From Mesostigma viride (lineage: Eukaryota; Streptophyta; Mesostigmatophyceae; Mesostigmatales; Mesostigmataceae): a DNA stretch of 64,000 bases. Position numbers and translations under genes: made by a program. Under the pieces are notes generated by a model. That model saw only the letters and a list, made by a program, of their open reading frames with translations, searched no databases and was not told where the DNA came from. Below are positions 20,204 through 32,300 of this stretch, piece after piece (within the stretch, counting starts at the first letter, position 1; each line of letters begins with the position of its first letter). The DNA lies in contig RPFO01000246.1 of assembly GCA_009746045.1 (NCBI GenBank), positions 1,145,795 to 1,209,794 of the forward strand, written 5' to 3'.

Positions 20204-23200
20204 TCACTTCAGACTGTAACCAGGGTTCATCAACCCATACAAGACCTGGTATTGTGGTCCTGCTGCTTGTGGCACCTTGGTCAGTGCATCTGCAGCATTG
20301 TCTTTGTCCCTGACGTGGGCTTTAGACTCCAGGTACTTGCATTCCTGTTTTAGCACAATCCAATCCAGGTCCGAGTGTACAGCCAAAGGATTGGCAAGGA
20401 AAGAGATGATAGATTGAGAGTCAGTCAGCAAATGTGCTTTCACTCCTGCAGAGCTACCAGCCTGGTGTTGAAGCCAGACCAGCAAGTGATTGAGATACCT
20501 TGCATGCAAGACAGAAGATACCACAGCCCTGCATTCAGCTACATTGCTACTCACAGCTTTCCTCTTGTGCAATCTACTGAACCAGGAGACTAGTGACTTC
20601 TTCCCACCTTGGTTATGCAGGAAAAACAATCCAGCCTCTCTGGCTTGAACCTTGGTAACTACCCTGGACTCCATTGAACTATCCATCATGCACGTGATGT
20701 GAATGGGAGTAAACAGGTCCAGTGAGTGAAGCATCAAAGGTGGACCATCATGCAACAACTGCTTGATTGCCCGTGCTCCTACCTCCTGTAGTACCTCATC
20801 ATCTACCCTGCTCACAAAAGCCAGGTGGGGTGCACATGTAGCACATAGCCAACCAAGCTTGCCTCTAATGGTAGGGCACATGTCAGGGGTGATGTGAACA
20901 GGCAGGACATCCAGACAAGACTTAATGTATTCAGCAGAGGCCTGCATGGAACAAACCCAGCTGCCCTGCTGCTGCAGCAACTCAAGCATCATGCCACAGA
21001 ACTTGACTGGCTCCTTGCCCAGCTCTAGCTGCTTGCCAATCTCAAAACTGGCAGACACCTGAGCTATGAAAGCATCCACTGCAGCTCTAGGACCTGAGAT
21101 TAACTGATCATCCCCATGCCAGACAAACATCATCATTCCATCAGGGTGTGGGATGACAAACAAGCAAGGGTCAATGTCATCATAGGTGGCCCCTAGCTTC
21201 ATGAATACCTCCTGTGCAGACAGCCTAAAAATTTTTGGAGCTGACTGCAACCCTTCAACCCCCAGGTTTGGCCTCAACAAGGGTTGAACAATATCCCTGT
21301 GCCACACCTTAGGAGTATTCACCACGTATACCTGACCTCTCCAGACCTGCTGTGCTATGGCAGGGTCCCCCTTTAGAAAGGCTCTTTTGATATCTGTGGC
21401 TTTACACACATAATCCTTCCCTGTATTAAGCTGATGCAAAAACAAGGAAAGCAACACCTTGAGAGACGTTTGCTGAATACCAGGAGTATAAAGCTCAGCC
21501 TCTGTCAGCTCTGTAGAGCCCCTGAACTCAGTGACACATGGCCTAGCATGGAAAATGGGTGGTCCCCCATCAGCCTGAGGTTTATGCTTGCACACAAACT
21601 TTAACCTTAGCTTCTTGGCTCCAGCTGGCATAGCATCAAGAGGAGTCACAGGTGGTGTGTGTGTGGGACTACGTGCATCTGGAACAACCCACTCCTCCCT
21701 GGCTTTGGTAAAAGCCTCCAGCCACTTAAGAAACCCAATCTGCGTCTGGCAGTCCCGTACAATATCATCATAGGACAGGGGAGACATGGATGCAACATCC
21801 CATCTACCAAGCCCAAACGCTGAAGGGTGTAGCTTTTGAGAGTGTATGAGGTCCTCCACACACGGTTCCTGACCTGGGAGGTACTTGGGCTTAACTGCAT
21901 TGATGGCAGCATCCAACCCAGTGCTAATCTGGCTCAAAGGGATTTTAAAATGATCTAGAGGCACCTGTCCTACCCCTGCCACACTCAACCTCCCAGCTGA
22001 GATGACAACACCAGGGTAAGATACAAAAGGTTCCCCTAACAGGGCATTCCCTGAGTAACCCTCAACCACCTGAAATGGAGTGGGCATACCCAAGATTTGA
22101 ATGCTCACCTGACCTTTGACCTGCATTTTGGTTTTGCCTGAAAAATCTGACACTCTAGCCCATGGTGAGGCCTTCATTTTCAGACCAGATACAGCTGCTG
22201 CACTGATGATACTCACCTGTGCTTGGGTGTCTACAGCCAAAATACTAGGATCTTGACCTGCATCCCCTACAGCATTGACTGTGCTGTACCTGTTGCCACA
22301 ACTGCTTTAGTGTTGTGTGCCTTGTGCAAGGCCTTAAGAATCTCAGCAAATGACTTCCTGGGAACGACAGGATCTGCTCTTTTGTGACTCCTCCAGGTGT
22401 GAGGGAGGTGCTACCTGCTGCTCACCCTGTGCACCGTCCTCCTGCCCAGGTGGACTATTGGGTTGTAGTGGGGCTGCACTACTGAGGAACACAGGAGCTT
22501 CTACTGTGGTACTAGTGCTTGCATCAATGACGTCCTTAGCCAATTCATTGGGTGAGATCAATCCACCAGACTCCTGCTCTGAATCCATGTCCAAGAATTC
22601 TACCCCTGACACGTCTGCCAGTGGTGGGTAATAAAGCTTGAGTCTATGCTTGCTGACCACACGCTCTCTGTCATGTTGTATAGTGACTGCAGTCCCTTCT
22701 TCATGAATTTTGGTGACTACAGCTGGACCGTGCCATCTGGCAGAGTGTGCTCTTCCTCTGTCACCCTCTCTGAAAAACAACACATGGTCCCCCACTTCAA
22801 ACACAGGCCTGGCATTATTTTTGTCTTTCTTTGCCAGCAACTTGGCTAAGTGCTGCCTTTGTGTGTTGTAGTGAGTGTGTACCTCTGAAGCATAGCTGCC
22901 TGACTGAAGGCCAGTTGGGGTGATTTCCCCAAAAGGTGAGGACATTATTGGTTTGGCGTTTAGCTGGGTAGTCACCCCTGCTGCCCAAGATGCCCTGTCA
23001 GCATAGCTACCAGAGTCAGCCAACCTGGATGGCATTTTTCTTATCACATCCCTGATGGCTCTCATGGTACGTTCTACCAACCCCTGACGTTCATGATCTT
23101 GAGCCCCAGACACTTCTATCTTGGGCAGGTCATTCCTGTCCTGGATGCAGAGAAACTGCTGATCCAGCATTACTTTTTCAATGGGGTGAAAACGTGCCAA

Positions 23201-23935
23201 GGCTATCTGTAAAGCTCTGTGCAGCTGCTCTTTATCCATCCCAGGCAGAGGCTCCACTACCACAAACCTTGACCAGGCATCCTTTATGACTAGGTAGTAT
23301 ACCGTGTCCTTCACCACGTGTATAACATCCCCAACCAGTTTGCCTCTAGCCAGTGGTGGTGTGGCCACATGCCATTTTCTGGGCTTAGGAGCATATAGCT
23401 GACATTGCTCACAGTGCTTACGTACGTGCCTGCACATCTGTTCCAGATCATGGCCTTGTATTTTATTGGCTAGCCTTTCAGCCACAGCCTCATGGCCCAT
23501 AACCTTGTGCAGTTGCTCTGCTAGAGCACCATACGTGATTACCTTTTCTGCTGCTGCACTAAGGGAAGCTATGGTGGGGTCACGCATCATGTGTGACAGT
23601 GTCATGTCATATGCCACTTCCCAATCCACATCATCACACTCAGGCAACACTTGGCAGACAGAAGGTAACAGGAAACCATTTGTGAAAAATGGTGAGGGTA
23701 GCTTACAGGTGTCTCCCTGGTCTGCCGCCCCCGCGCGGTTGTAGCGCCCTGGCGTGTTCTTGTTGTGCCTGGGAGCCGTGCAGCGCGCTCCTGCTGCAAT
23801 GGGGTGACGTGTTTTCCAGCATCCAGGACAAACATCAACGTCAGAACCATAGTCGGGTTTGCCCTTCCAGCAATCATCTTTTAGGTGCCCCTTACAAAGG
23901 CACCTAGTACAATGTTTGGTGGGGTCATGAGGCAA
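20204..23935 (-). pseudogene. Element A pol, broken between integrase and protease-like domain
   Basis: The first frame (22343-23935) has the zinc knuckle CTRCLCKGHLKDDC, then CPGCWKTRH, integrase zinc motif HKVMGHEAV...HCEQC, core Asp in VGDVIHV, second Asp in VMLDQQFL and Glu in GLVERTMR. It ends at a TGA at 22343. About 100 bases with shifted frames follow (ALHKAHNTKAVVATG is in another frame). The second frame (20204-22240) has AVDTQAQVSII, LLGEPFVSYPG, RT DIKRAFLKGD and FVWHGDDQLISG, then RNase H (MDSSMESRV, SWFSRLHKRKAVSSNVAECR) and DNAADALTKV. Confidence 0.78.
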
Positions 23936-24085
23936 CCTCTTGTCCCCCCCTGCTGGCTTAGCACCCCCTGGCTTGCTAGCTCCCCCACTTTGTTTTCTGT
24001 TTTTGTTGTTATTGTTCTTCCCCCCCCCTTGTTTCCACCTCCCCCACTTTTGTTGTTTTTGTTTTTATCCCCCCCATTACCGCCT

Positions 24086-25280
24086 TTACCTGGGCCACCA
24101 GCGACTGCATCTGCTTTTGGAGAGCCCCGTACCTGAGGCTTCCTCCCCCTTTACCTGCTTCACCTTTACATCCTTGGCTGCAGCAGCAAATGGCTCTAGG
24201 CATTGCTGCACATAAGCCATTGCCTTCCTGAAGTCCTCCCACTTATCCTTCAGACCTGCCAGTATGACTGACAGGGTGGTAGGGTCCAGTTCTGCCTTTT
24301 GTAGCCATAGGTGTACTAGGTACTTGGCATTGAGCTTCTTCAGCTCCTCATCCCCCTCTATGTACATGACATACTTTTTGTTGTCACTCACATAGTCACG
24401 CTTATTGACCTTATACGCCTCTATCCACTGGAAGCCCTTAAGTACTTCTAAGTGCTCCCCCGTGGTAACAAGTGCCCTAAGGTCTACCATGAACTGCGCC
24501 CACAAACATTTTCTGCCACATCTACCCCGCTGCTGGCACGCTTTTGGTACAATTGTACCAACTGCTGGATAGGCTTGGCAGATTGATGGATGGGTGTGGA
24601 TGCACGTAGGGATGCAAACCAATCACGCACATTATCACTAGCATACGCATGTGACAACTTAAACAACCACTCCCTAGCTTCGTCCTGGGTATGGCCCTCT
24701 GGCAAACCCGGAAAACTAGCTTATCCTCTTTCTTTTTTGGATCAAACCTGGGCCTACACAAGGCCGTGGAGGTTGTGGTTGTCGTTCCTGCAGGTGGCTG
24801 CTGCTGCTGTTGCTGTTGCTGCTGCTGCTGCCGCTCCCCGCCCGCTCGTGTGCCGGTGCAGACTCCTGGGTGCCGTGTCCTCCCCCGCCCTGGTTGCCCC
24901 CCCTTCTCCGCCATCCTCCTCTCGTCCCTCCTGCGCTTTGGCTGTGGCGGCATGCCTCCTCCTCCGTGCCCTTCGCTTGCTGGCTTCAGCGAGGCCACCA
25001 GCCTCGCCACCGTGTCGGCCAGCCTGCCATGCTCCGCCGGGGTGAGCTCCCTCCCCTCGTCCAGCATCTGCTGGGCCAGCTGGAGTTGCCTCCGGATGTC
25101 CTCCCGGTGCGACAATGTCGCTGGACCGGGTTCTCCCCGGTGCGTCACCCTGGTGCGCGCCGCTGTGCCATCTCTGTTAGAGATGGTGTGTGTGGGCTGC
25201 GACAGAAAATGGTACAACTGCTCCGTGGAAATCCTCTCGTCCGGCATTAAACCAAATTCAGCTCTTACCGCCTCCCCCAT
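24086..25280 (-). pseudogene. Element A gag, frameshifted
   Basis: Begins with ATGGGGGAGGCGGTAAGAGC, overlapping the ORF1 stop. The first frame covers a Gln-rich linker (about ten Gln near 24820) to FDPKKKEDKLVF. The next block, PEGHTQDEAREWLFKLSHAY, is in a second frame; LWAQFMVDLRALVTTGEHLE through DKWEDFRKAMAYVQQCLEPF is in a third. Together these align with element C gag (LPEGHTVEQAKQFVFALEYG...SLWDNFRAAMLYIEEAVDPL). The breaks lie near 24715 and 24500. Confidence 0.68.
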
Positions 25281-26440
25281 GCATCCCTCACAGCAGCCTT
25301 CTTGATGTTTTGGACATGGCGTCGCTGCTTGAGCATACGCCGCTCCAGCCTGCCGACGCTCGCCTCCCAGATGGCCAGTTTCCGGCGATAACGCTCCTCG
25401 GCCTCCCTGCGAGCCGGCCCCTGCAATGGCGCCAGCTCGGCGACCTTCCTGTACTTCCAGGACTTCATGTCGCGGGTCAGACGCTCACACCGCATCTTGG
25501 TGTGAGACATCTTAACCCTAATCCTCGCCGCGAGCGCCTCCGCCCTGTCGCGCTCCTGCTGCTCGCGCAGCTTCCTCTGCTCAATCGCATTGCGCCTCCG
25601 CTGCTTCTTCTCCCGCTCCGCCTTGAAGACCTCCAGCCTCCGCTTCGCCTCCTTCTCGCGCTCCTGCAGCGCTGGTGTCATCTCCACCAGGTCTTCCGCG
25701 TCAGACGCCGACGGTCCCGTCAGGGAAAACTCGGACTCTTGCAGAACCCCGTCGATCTCCCTCGGGATCGTCTCAGACCTGCGAAGGCGTTGGAAACACG
25801 CCAGGTTTCCCCGCCTCACCACCTCGTAGGTCGGCGACGCCGGCCTCCTCAGGGCTGCGCGGACCCGTGCAGCGTCCTCCATCTGCATGGCCCTCTCACG
25901 TGACCGCAGATCCTGCCGCCTCTCCTCCTCGGACTCCTGCTCCGCAAGGCGACGTGCCAGGACAGCGTTGGCTTCCACCTGCACCGATCGTGCCTCATCT
26001 GCCGACGAGGGCTGCATGCCAAACAGGCCGAGAGAGCTGGACTCTGACTCCTCGCCCGACTCCCCGCCCGACTCCCCACAAGTCTTCTCACCCGACGAGA
26101 TGACGCCCGGCCCCGCACCACACGGTGCATATGGCGGGCCCCTCGGAGCACGTGCCACCACTGGTGTCGAGCCCCTCACCCGACGCATGAGAGGGATGCG
26201 CACGACTTCCTGCACAACGTCCCGATAAGACGGGTCCTCTTCCTCAACGTCATCGGGATGCATCTCATCCCGGGTGTTCCTGTCCAAAATCTCCTGGCGC
26301 AAACTCGCCAGATCCGAGTCTGATGTCCCCGAGTCGTCGGACATGGGGGACGAGGATGACTGATACGGCACCTCCTCTTCTGAAGATGCCTCGCCCATCA
26401 GGGCCTTGCCCTTGTTGTTCGGAGCGTTCTTGGGAGCCAT
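25265..26440 (-). CDS. Element A ORF1, charged coiled-coil protein
   Basis: Intact 391-codon ORF (MAPKNAPNNKGKALMGEASS). The first ~170 residues are Ser/Asp/Glu-rich and acidic. From about residue 180 to the end it is a highly charged helix with Arg/Glu-rich heptads (ESEEERRQDLRSRERAMQM, EKEAKRRLEVFKAEREKKQR, ERRMLKQRRHVQNIKKAA). It is probably a coiled-coil structural protein encoded upstream of gag. The stop overlaps the ATG of the following gag frame by 16 bases. Element C has a homologue in the same place (charged helix, QRDREVRREAAFRLAAKRQE). Confidence 0.65.
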   Translation of the reverse strand: MAPKNAPNNKGKALMGEASSEEEVPYQSSSSPMSDDSGTSDSDLASLRQEILDRNTRDEMHPDDVEEEDPSYRDVVQEVVRIPLMRRVRGSTPVVARAPRGPPYAPCGAGPGVISSGEKTCGESGGESGEESESSSLGLFGMQPSSADEARSVQVEANAVLARRLAEQESEEERRQDLRSRERAMQMEDAARVRAALRRPASPTYEVVRRGNLACFQRLRRSETIPREIDGVLQESEFSLTGPSASDAEDLVEMTPALQEREKEAKRRLEVFKAEREKKQRRRNAIEQRKLREQQERDRAEALAARIRVKMSHTKMRCERLTRDMKSWKYRKVAELAPLQGPARREAEERYRRKLAIWEASVGRLERRMLKQRRHVQNIKKAAVRDAWGRR

Positions 26441-26537
26441 TTTTCGAAAAATGTGGGTAGAAAAAGAGAGTGTGAAAAATGGGTTTGTTTTGCTCGTCGT
26501 TTTAACGCGTGTGTTTTTACCGGAGTTTTTTAATGCA

Positions 26538-26919
26538 AGTTATGGGAAACACAGAGCTGGAAATGCTCAGGCAGTGCCGAATGGCGTGTGTGTGAACGAC
26601 GAGACACCTTGGCATTAGGATAGAATGGCACATATACCGCTGGTCAGCCGTCACTTGCGGCTGACCAGACTTTGCGTAAGTTAAGCCTAACTTACTGATC
26701 CTGGACGGACTAGCCTATATCAGTTACAACCTGATCTATAGTCAGTCCTAACATGACAACTACAGTCCCGGTACTGAGGTACCGGCTCATCACATACTGA
26801 GTCTAGCCACGTGTCCATGCCACGACTGCTCTAGTCCAGCACCGTCCCAGTACCCAATTGGGCGCCGGCGGTGCTGGCACGTGTCCACTTAGGCTACAGG
26901 CGGGAGACTTAGACTAACT
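26538..26919 (-). repeat. 5' LTR of element A (382 bp)
   Basis: On the minus strand it starts AGTTAGTCTAAGTCTC and ends GTTTCCCATAACT. The next bases, TGCATTAAAAAAC, are where a primer site would sit, but they do not begin TGG. ORF1 starts 97 bases downstream. Confidence 0.88.
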
Positions 26920-27873
26920 ACCACTCAGGGTCTAAATTGTAAATCAGCTACAACCTGTGACATCAGACTCCAAGCCTAAGCAGGCTGAAGAGTTTGTAGA
27001 AGGATTGGAAGGGTTTCCTAGTTTGTACGGCCGGGGGTACCAACTACTATCAGATCTGGATAGGGAGTAGCACGTTTGGGAAGTGTACTGACCAGATCAA
27101 GGACCTGACCAGGGAGTGCAAGAAGGCCAACAAGGCCTGGGCACTATATGTAGCTGAGCTGAAGGAGCTGCTTGAAGACCAGCGCAAGAAGGTCGGCATC
27201 CATTGGCAAGACAAGTATCAAGGGTGGGAGGTCAAGGGGGATCTCATCCAGAATTTCCTTAACTAATGCAAAATGGTTGAGGAAGGCAGGGCCCACGGTT
27301 TCAACGTGGCAGACAATATAGCCCTGACCAACTGGTTGAAGGTCTCTGGGCTGGATAAGGCCACACGTGGATCTCTCAAGGTCATGTGTGCTCCTCACTC
27401 CACCATGAAGGCCTACAAGGTCATCATCAAGCAAGCCCTCGAAGCTGAGGAGCTGTTTGAGGGTGGCCGGGGTGCCAGCTGTGAAGGCAACCCATGCAGG
27501 TGGGCGTACCCAGGGGGGCTCCAAATCGTCTGAGGCTGACAGAAGCCAAGGAGGGCGTAGGGGCAACCACAACAAGCGGAAGGCCAACCATTCACCCGAC
27601 CCTGACGGGAGGTCACACTCCAAGTCGGTGTTCAGGCGGGTGGGTGGTCAGCCCAAGCAGGGCAACGCATCTGACAACGGGGGTGGTGGCCAGGGCAAGT
27701 CAAAAATCCAGTGCTACCTGTGCAAGGGGTGGGGGCACATCAAGAAGGAGTGTCCCTCCTTCAAGAAGACCCAAGGCCAGGGCAGCACCAAGAATAACAA
27801 CAACAAAAACAACAAGAACAAGTCCCAGGCAGGCCAGCCTTCAAAGGGCAGTCAACAAGAAGAAAACAAGGAG

Positions 27874-27882
27874 CAGTGACTG
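27874..27882 (+). promoter_or_regulatory. Candidate UGA readthrough site between gag and pol (B)
   Basis: The frame reads CAG TGA CTG. After the UGA it stays open for about 75 codons into the pol leader (LSEATPTHLK...VPMKTSLTAG). Element D has the identical site and E has CAG TGA CTA. UGA followed by CUA/CUG is a well-known efficient readthrough context. Confidence 0.65.
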
Positions 27883-30800
27883 TCTGAGGCAACCCCTACA
27901 CACCTTAAATCACCTAAGGGGGAGGCCAGGTGCTCCACCAGTGCAGATTTTATATCTGGGCAACAAGAGGGTGATCTCCAGGTTCAGGATGGCCCCAGGT
28001 CACCTGGAGAGGTTCAGGTTCCTATGAAGACGTCCTTGACAGCTGGTGCAGCTGTAAGAATGTCTGACCCCATGCATCCTCGTGCTGGGCACGAGGGTGC
28101 AGACCTCTCATTTTGAGAGAAACCAATGTACAACCACAGAGGGGTGTGAAGGCCTCTGGTGGAGTGGTGGTATGCATGTGGTCCCTGCTGGCGGTCCAGG
28201 TGTTGGGCATGAGCAGGGTGACTCAGGCTCTGAGTCAGAACAGGATGGAAGTCAGCATGGTGATGCTGGACAACCTGACAGCACAGTCCTGACTGTGCCA
28301 GGGACTGCTTCCTCCGTGTACCAGGAGTTGGGTGCCCGAATCCACAACATGTTTGGGCATGCCACTTCTCTGTCAAACAACTTTGCCTTCCGTATGGGCA
28401 AGGCACCCCTTCTCAAGGCGTGCCAGCAAGCTGCCTCACGGTGTAAGTGCCAGTTGTCCTCCAACAAGCCCAGGAAATCACATGCCAAAGCTCTACCTCA
28501 GGGCATTGGTGATCTGCAGTGTGATATCCGGCAACACATCAGGGGCATGCAACTGTTGGTGTGCGTTGACAGGTACACAAAGTACAAGGTGCTATAGAGC
28601 ATTTACCTTCTATGAAGAACAGGTACTTGCTGGCTGCCCTGCAGAATGTAAGAGCCAAGTTTCCTACCACAAGGATCCAGGTGGACATGCAGTTTCAGCA
28701 TCTCAAGGGTGATCCCACCCTTCCTGAGTTGCTGGTTACACCTAGGGAGGCTCATGGGCAGCAGGGTGCTATAGAGAGGGCAATCCAGGAGGTCAAGAAA
28801 TTGATCATCTCTGAAGACTGGGTACCCTTGTCTGCACCTGCACTTGTCAGGAGTGCATGGTTGAGGAACGTGGAGCAGCAGCTGAACAGCAGGGTCAATT
28901 TCTACTATGATGGAGTTGCTGTCAGCCCAATGGGTCTATATCATGGCCTGTGCCCCCCACATGTGCTGGAGGGCTGGAAACATGCTGCACATGTCACCTT
29001 TGCCAAGCTGAGGGAGAAGGACCGGGGTTGGAAGATGCTGGAGCCAACAGTGGGTCAGAGAGTATTAGCTTGGAAGGAACCGAGCCTGTATGGCAAACGT
29101 GGTAGCTGGAGTCCTGGGGTGGTTACCCAGGTTGATGAAGCTAGCCACGCATGCTTGGTCAGCATGGAGGACGAACCAAAGCATGTACACCGGCTGAGTT
29201 GGTCATATGTCAAGCCTAACCTGATGAATGAGGGCAGTCAGGCACAAGGCTCACAGGATCTGCAGGATTTTCAGGTCCCAGGTGGCATCACTGACGCAAC
29301 GACCACATCTGTTGCAGGGGAATCTGTCAGCCCTGGCCAGGTTGCAGAGGTACTTGTTGAACAGGCTGCAAGGTCAACAGCTGGGGAGTCAACTGTCAAG
29401 CCCAACGCTCTAACCAAGCCCAGGGGGACTAGTTTGGCTGGATTGATTGGGGCTCTGCAAAGGGCCAAGAAGCAGCCCAAGGTAGCCAAGCTCAGGTGGC
29501 ATGGCAATCTGGGGCTGGACACTGCCTTAGAGGTAGACACTAATTCTCAGGTTTCCATCATTGGGACCAGAGCTGCAGCAGGGTACAGCATGTCTGAGCC
29601 CAGCTATCAGTTTGTGTCTGACTTCAGTGGCGGGGTACACGTGAAGGTACTGGGTGAGGTATCTATTCCTATCCTTGGACAGGACACGGCATTTTGTGTC
29701 TTGGAGGGCTATCAGGGACCTGCTCTTCTGGGGCAGAATTTCCTATGCCAGGATGGGGTAGTGATCACGTCCTCTCTCCTGACTAAGGAAGGGGCTGGTC
29801 AGGTCCCACTGATTAATTTCAGGACCACTCACCTATCACGTGCAGTAACCAGGTCGGTTAAGCGTGTGCAAGTGTGCCAGGGGCAGGAGCCCTTGGTTGA
29901 TGACCTCATATTGCCAGCTGCTAGTCATCCAAGCAGTTTGGGCATTGGTCCTCACTCACTTGCTGGACACAGCCCTATCAACTACCAAGGCCTGGTGAAG
30001 CTCATGTCCTCTCCCATTATGTGTCCCCAGGTCACACTGGGTCTGATTAAATCTGGGGAGGACTGGATCTCCAAGAAATGCGTGGAACCTGTCAATGACC
30101 TGCCTCCTGCACGGCGTCTACTCAAGCTCAAGTTTGTCATCAAGATGAAGGAGGTGGACGGGGTCAAGGTACCACATGTCAGGCCAGTGCTGAATGAGTT
30201 CAAGGGTACTGGTGAGTGCACTGCTGAGGAGTTGTATACCCCTGGCATGTTGCATGACACTTGGAGGCTGCTGCTGTGTGTATTTCTAGGCCTTCTCAAC
30301 AAGGGCTTGGACTATGGCTCAGTGGTGGTAGACTTCAAGAGAGCATTTCTGGAGGGGGATATGCAGAGGTGGCCCAGGAAAAGTGGGAGGGCAAGACGCC
30401 TTTCTATGTTAGGGTGCCTGCTTTATGGAAAAGGGACATTCACACTGAGTTCCTTAAAATCCTCAAGGGCCTGGAGGGCCTGAGGTCAAGTCCAATAATC
30501 TGGAGGGAGACTCTCAACCGTTTCCTGAAGGAGCATTGTGTGAAAATAACCAGGTATTGGAGGAACCTGATCTTTCTTGAAGCCTAGTACTTGAGGAAAT
30601 GTTTATCACATTAGGAATTATTGTTCATATTCCATTCGTTGATTAAACATTAATAATATGGGGCGGCCACCATGTCTAGGGCCAGCCCTTTAGGTCACCT
30701 GGCTTGTAAACAACAAGGAGCAGCAATTTTTCTTTAAGTGCTATGTCCACCCAAAGGGCAAAAACACAACAACGCATTGTAGCCGTCAGATTAGTGACGG

Positions 30801-32300
30801 CGCATTCAACATTGTCGGATGCACAAAAAGTCATGCACATGCGCCAAAGGCGCGGCGCCGGAGCCAAAAGGTACTCTACCACTTATATTAGGTTTCTTTC
30901 TCTAAGGTCGGCGCAGGCTCAACTTATTTTCGTCTACATCTGTCACAAGGGAAGTGACGCGGCGCCACAACTGGTCCGTCTGGCAAAAAATGCCAAAGTC
31001 CATGCGGCGCGTCATACCAGACAACTCAGAATATTTGGTAAGACCTACGGACGGTACAAAAGTCCACAGTATCTTCCGTACTGAAAATTCGACACTGAAA
31101 ATAAAGCAAGGCACTGACGTAGCTCACACAGAATTGTGCCGGCAAGGTAAATCACGGCATATCCTACGTAATACTTCCGTCAATGTCCCGACGGCAGAAT
31201 AAACGATAATACAAACACGAGCAAGTGGCCCAAGCCTGCACTAATAAAAATGCGAGCCTGTGGCACAAAACGGTAAAACTTCTGACACATTGCAACTTGA
31301 AGGTTTCTCCTGTAGACCCCTGTCTGTTTCTGGGGCAATGGGAAGACCTACCAGTGTATGCTTCGCTGCACGGGGATGACCTGCACGTGCTGACTCCCAC
31401 GTCGTGGCTTAAGGAGTTGATCTCCATCATTAAGTCCAAGTTCCCTCTGGGTAGGGAGCAATGGCAGGTGGAGAATGAGCCTCTGCTGTTTGTGGGCATG
31501 GAGGCCACACTGGTGAAGAAGGGGGGAGAATGGCGTATGCTGCTGGTGGGGGGTAATGATTATCAAGAAACCCTCATTAGCAAGCTTCCTCCAGTCATCA
31601 CGCAGGCACTGTGTCCTATGGTCAGGGGCATGGTTGCTTGGGTGGCAGGCATTTCCAGGCCAGACCTTATGGTCATAGCCAGGTTGCCTGATGACATCAT
31701 GATGGAGCTAGGGTCTGCCAAGGTGGCTGATCAGGTCAGGGCTTCGTCTGGCATTCTGTTGTCTGCAGTGGATTTATCACAACCCATTTGCATGGAGCTG
31801 TATGTGGATAGCTCAATGGACAGCAGGCAGGTCTCCAAGGTCAGGGGCAGGGCTGCAGGGCTCTTTGTGCTCAGACAGGAAGGCCTGGGGAGTTTGGTGA
31901 GCTGGTTTAGTCGCCTGCACAAACGGGAGGCTGTCAGCAGTGATGTGGCAGAATGCAGGGCTATTTGTGAAGGCATTCACACAAGCCTCTATCTGAAGGA
32001 GTTGCTTCATCAGATGACTTCTAACACTCCTTGGCCACTTCAGGTTACCACTCTTCTCAAAACAGACTCCATGGGGATGGTGCAGTTCGTGCACAGGCAA
32101 ATGGCCAGAAGTAGGGACTTGGATTATCTCCTCCTTAAGGAATTGTCCTCCTTGGCCAACATTGAGCATATCCCTGGGGTTGACAATCCTGCTGATGCTT
32201 TGACCAAGCTAGTGCAGAAGGCAGCAGTGCATGGTTCTTCAGTCTCTGATGGACCCATCTCAGCAAGCTGTCTAAGCTGGTGCCTGGTTATAGGGCATTG
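27880..32300 (+). pseudogene. Element B pol (integrase, protease-like, RT, RNase H), broken
   Basis: Order by motif: integrase zinc region (HNMFGHAT...RCKCQ, about 28345-28460); integrase core (CD near 28520, VDMQFQ, GQQGAIER near 28765); protease-like EVDTNSQVSII near 29535 with ALLGQNFL near 29725; RT motif DFKRAFLEGD near 30335, EGLRSSPIIW, then after the 749-bp insert HGDD near 31372. RNase H-type motifs follow (VDSSMDSRQ, SWFSRLHKREAVSSDVAECR, DNPADALTKL). Frameshifts occur near 28085, 28595, 30365 and 32230. Only the segment 28612-30360 stays open for a long stretch. Confidence 0.8.
30539..31287. mobile_element. 749-bp TG...CA insert, probable solo LTR
   Basis: Starts TGTGAAAATAACC, ends AACTTCTGACA and is flanked by CATTG (30534-30538 and 31288-31292). 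Element D reads GGAGCATTGCAACTTGAAGG uninterrupted at this point, so the boundaries are exact. Canonical TG...CA ends and a 5-bp duplication suggest a solo LTR from a family unlike the AGTT...AACT elements here. There is no coding sequence. A small non-autonomous retroelement is the alternative. Confidence 0.72.

Larger units (their letters stand above)
19436..26919 (-). mobile_element. Retrotransposon A (copia-related), complete but decayed
   Basis: Both LTRs are present, 386 and 382 bp, with AGTTA...TAACT ends. Both flanks carry ACCAC (19431-19435 and 26920-26924). Removing the element joins CTCACCAC to TCAGGGTCT, which matches the continuous gag sequence of element D, so the insertion point is verified by an empty site. 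Minus-strand order: 5' LTR (right), ORF1, gag, pol with integrase first, 3' LTR (left). It belongs to the same lineage as element C. The LTRs differ by a handful of small indels and substitutions, and the coding regions have several frameshifts. Confidence 0.9.
19272..27879 (+). pseudogene. Element B gag, interrupted by element A
   Basis: Starts with ATGGCAGATGGGCGACGTAGC and reads GVTGEITNIPLNNNNTQAVH up to 19435, where element A intervenes. It resumes at 26920 with SDSKPKQAEEFVEGLEG-type sequence. A helical capsid-like region follows (DQIKDLTRECKKANK, FNVADNIALTNWLKVSGLDK, KAYKVIIKQALEAEELFEGG), then a basic linker and one zinc knuckle CYLCKGWGHIKKEC (CX2CX4HX4C). It ends in an Asn/Lys/Gln-rich tail at the UGA 27877-27879. 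Frame breaks near 27265 (TAA) and 27470 are absent from, or different in, element D. Gag is the capsid/nucleocapsid protein that packages element RNA. Confidence 0.78.

Noticed and set aside
24590-25903. Plus-strand ORFs up to 237 codons opposite element A gag/ORF1
   Set aside because: Antisense shadows; the minus-strand reading aligns with element C gag.
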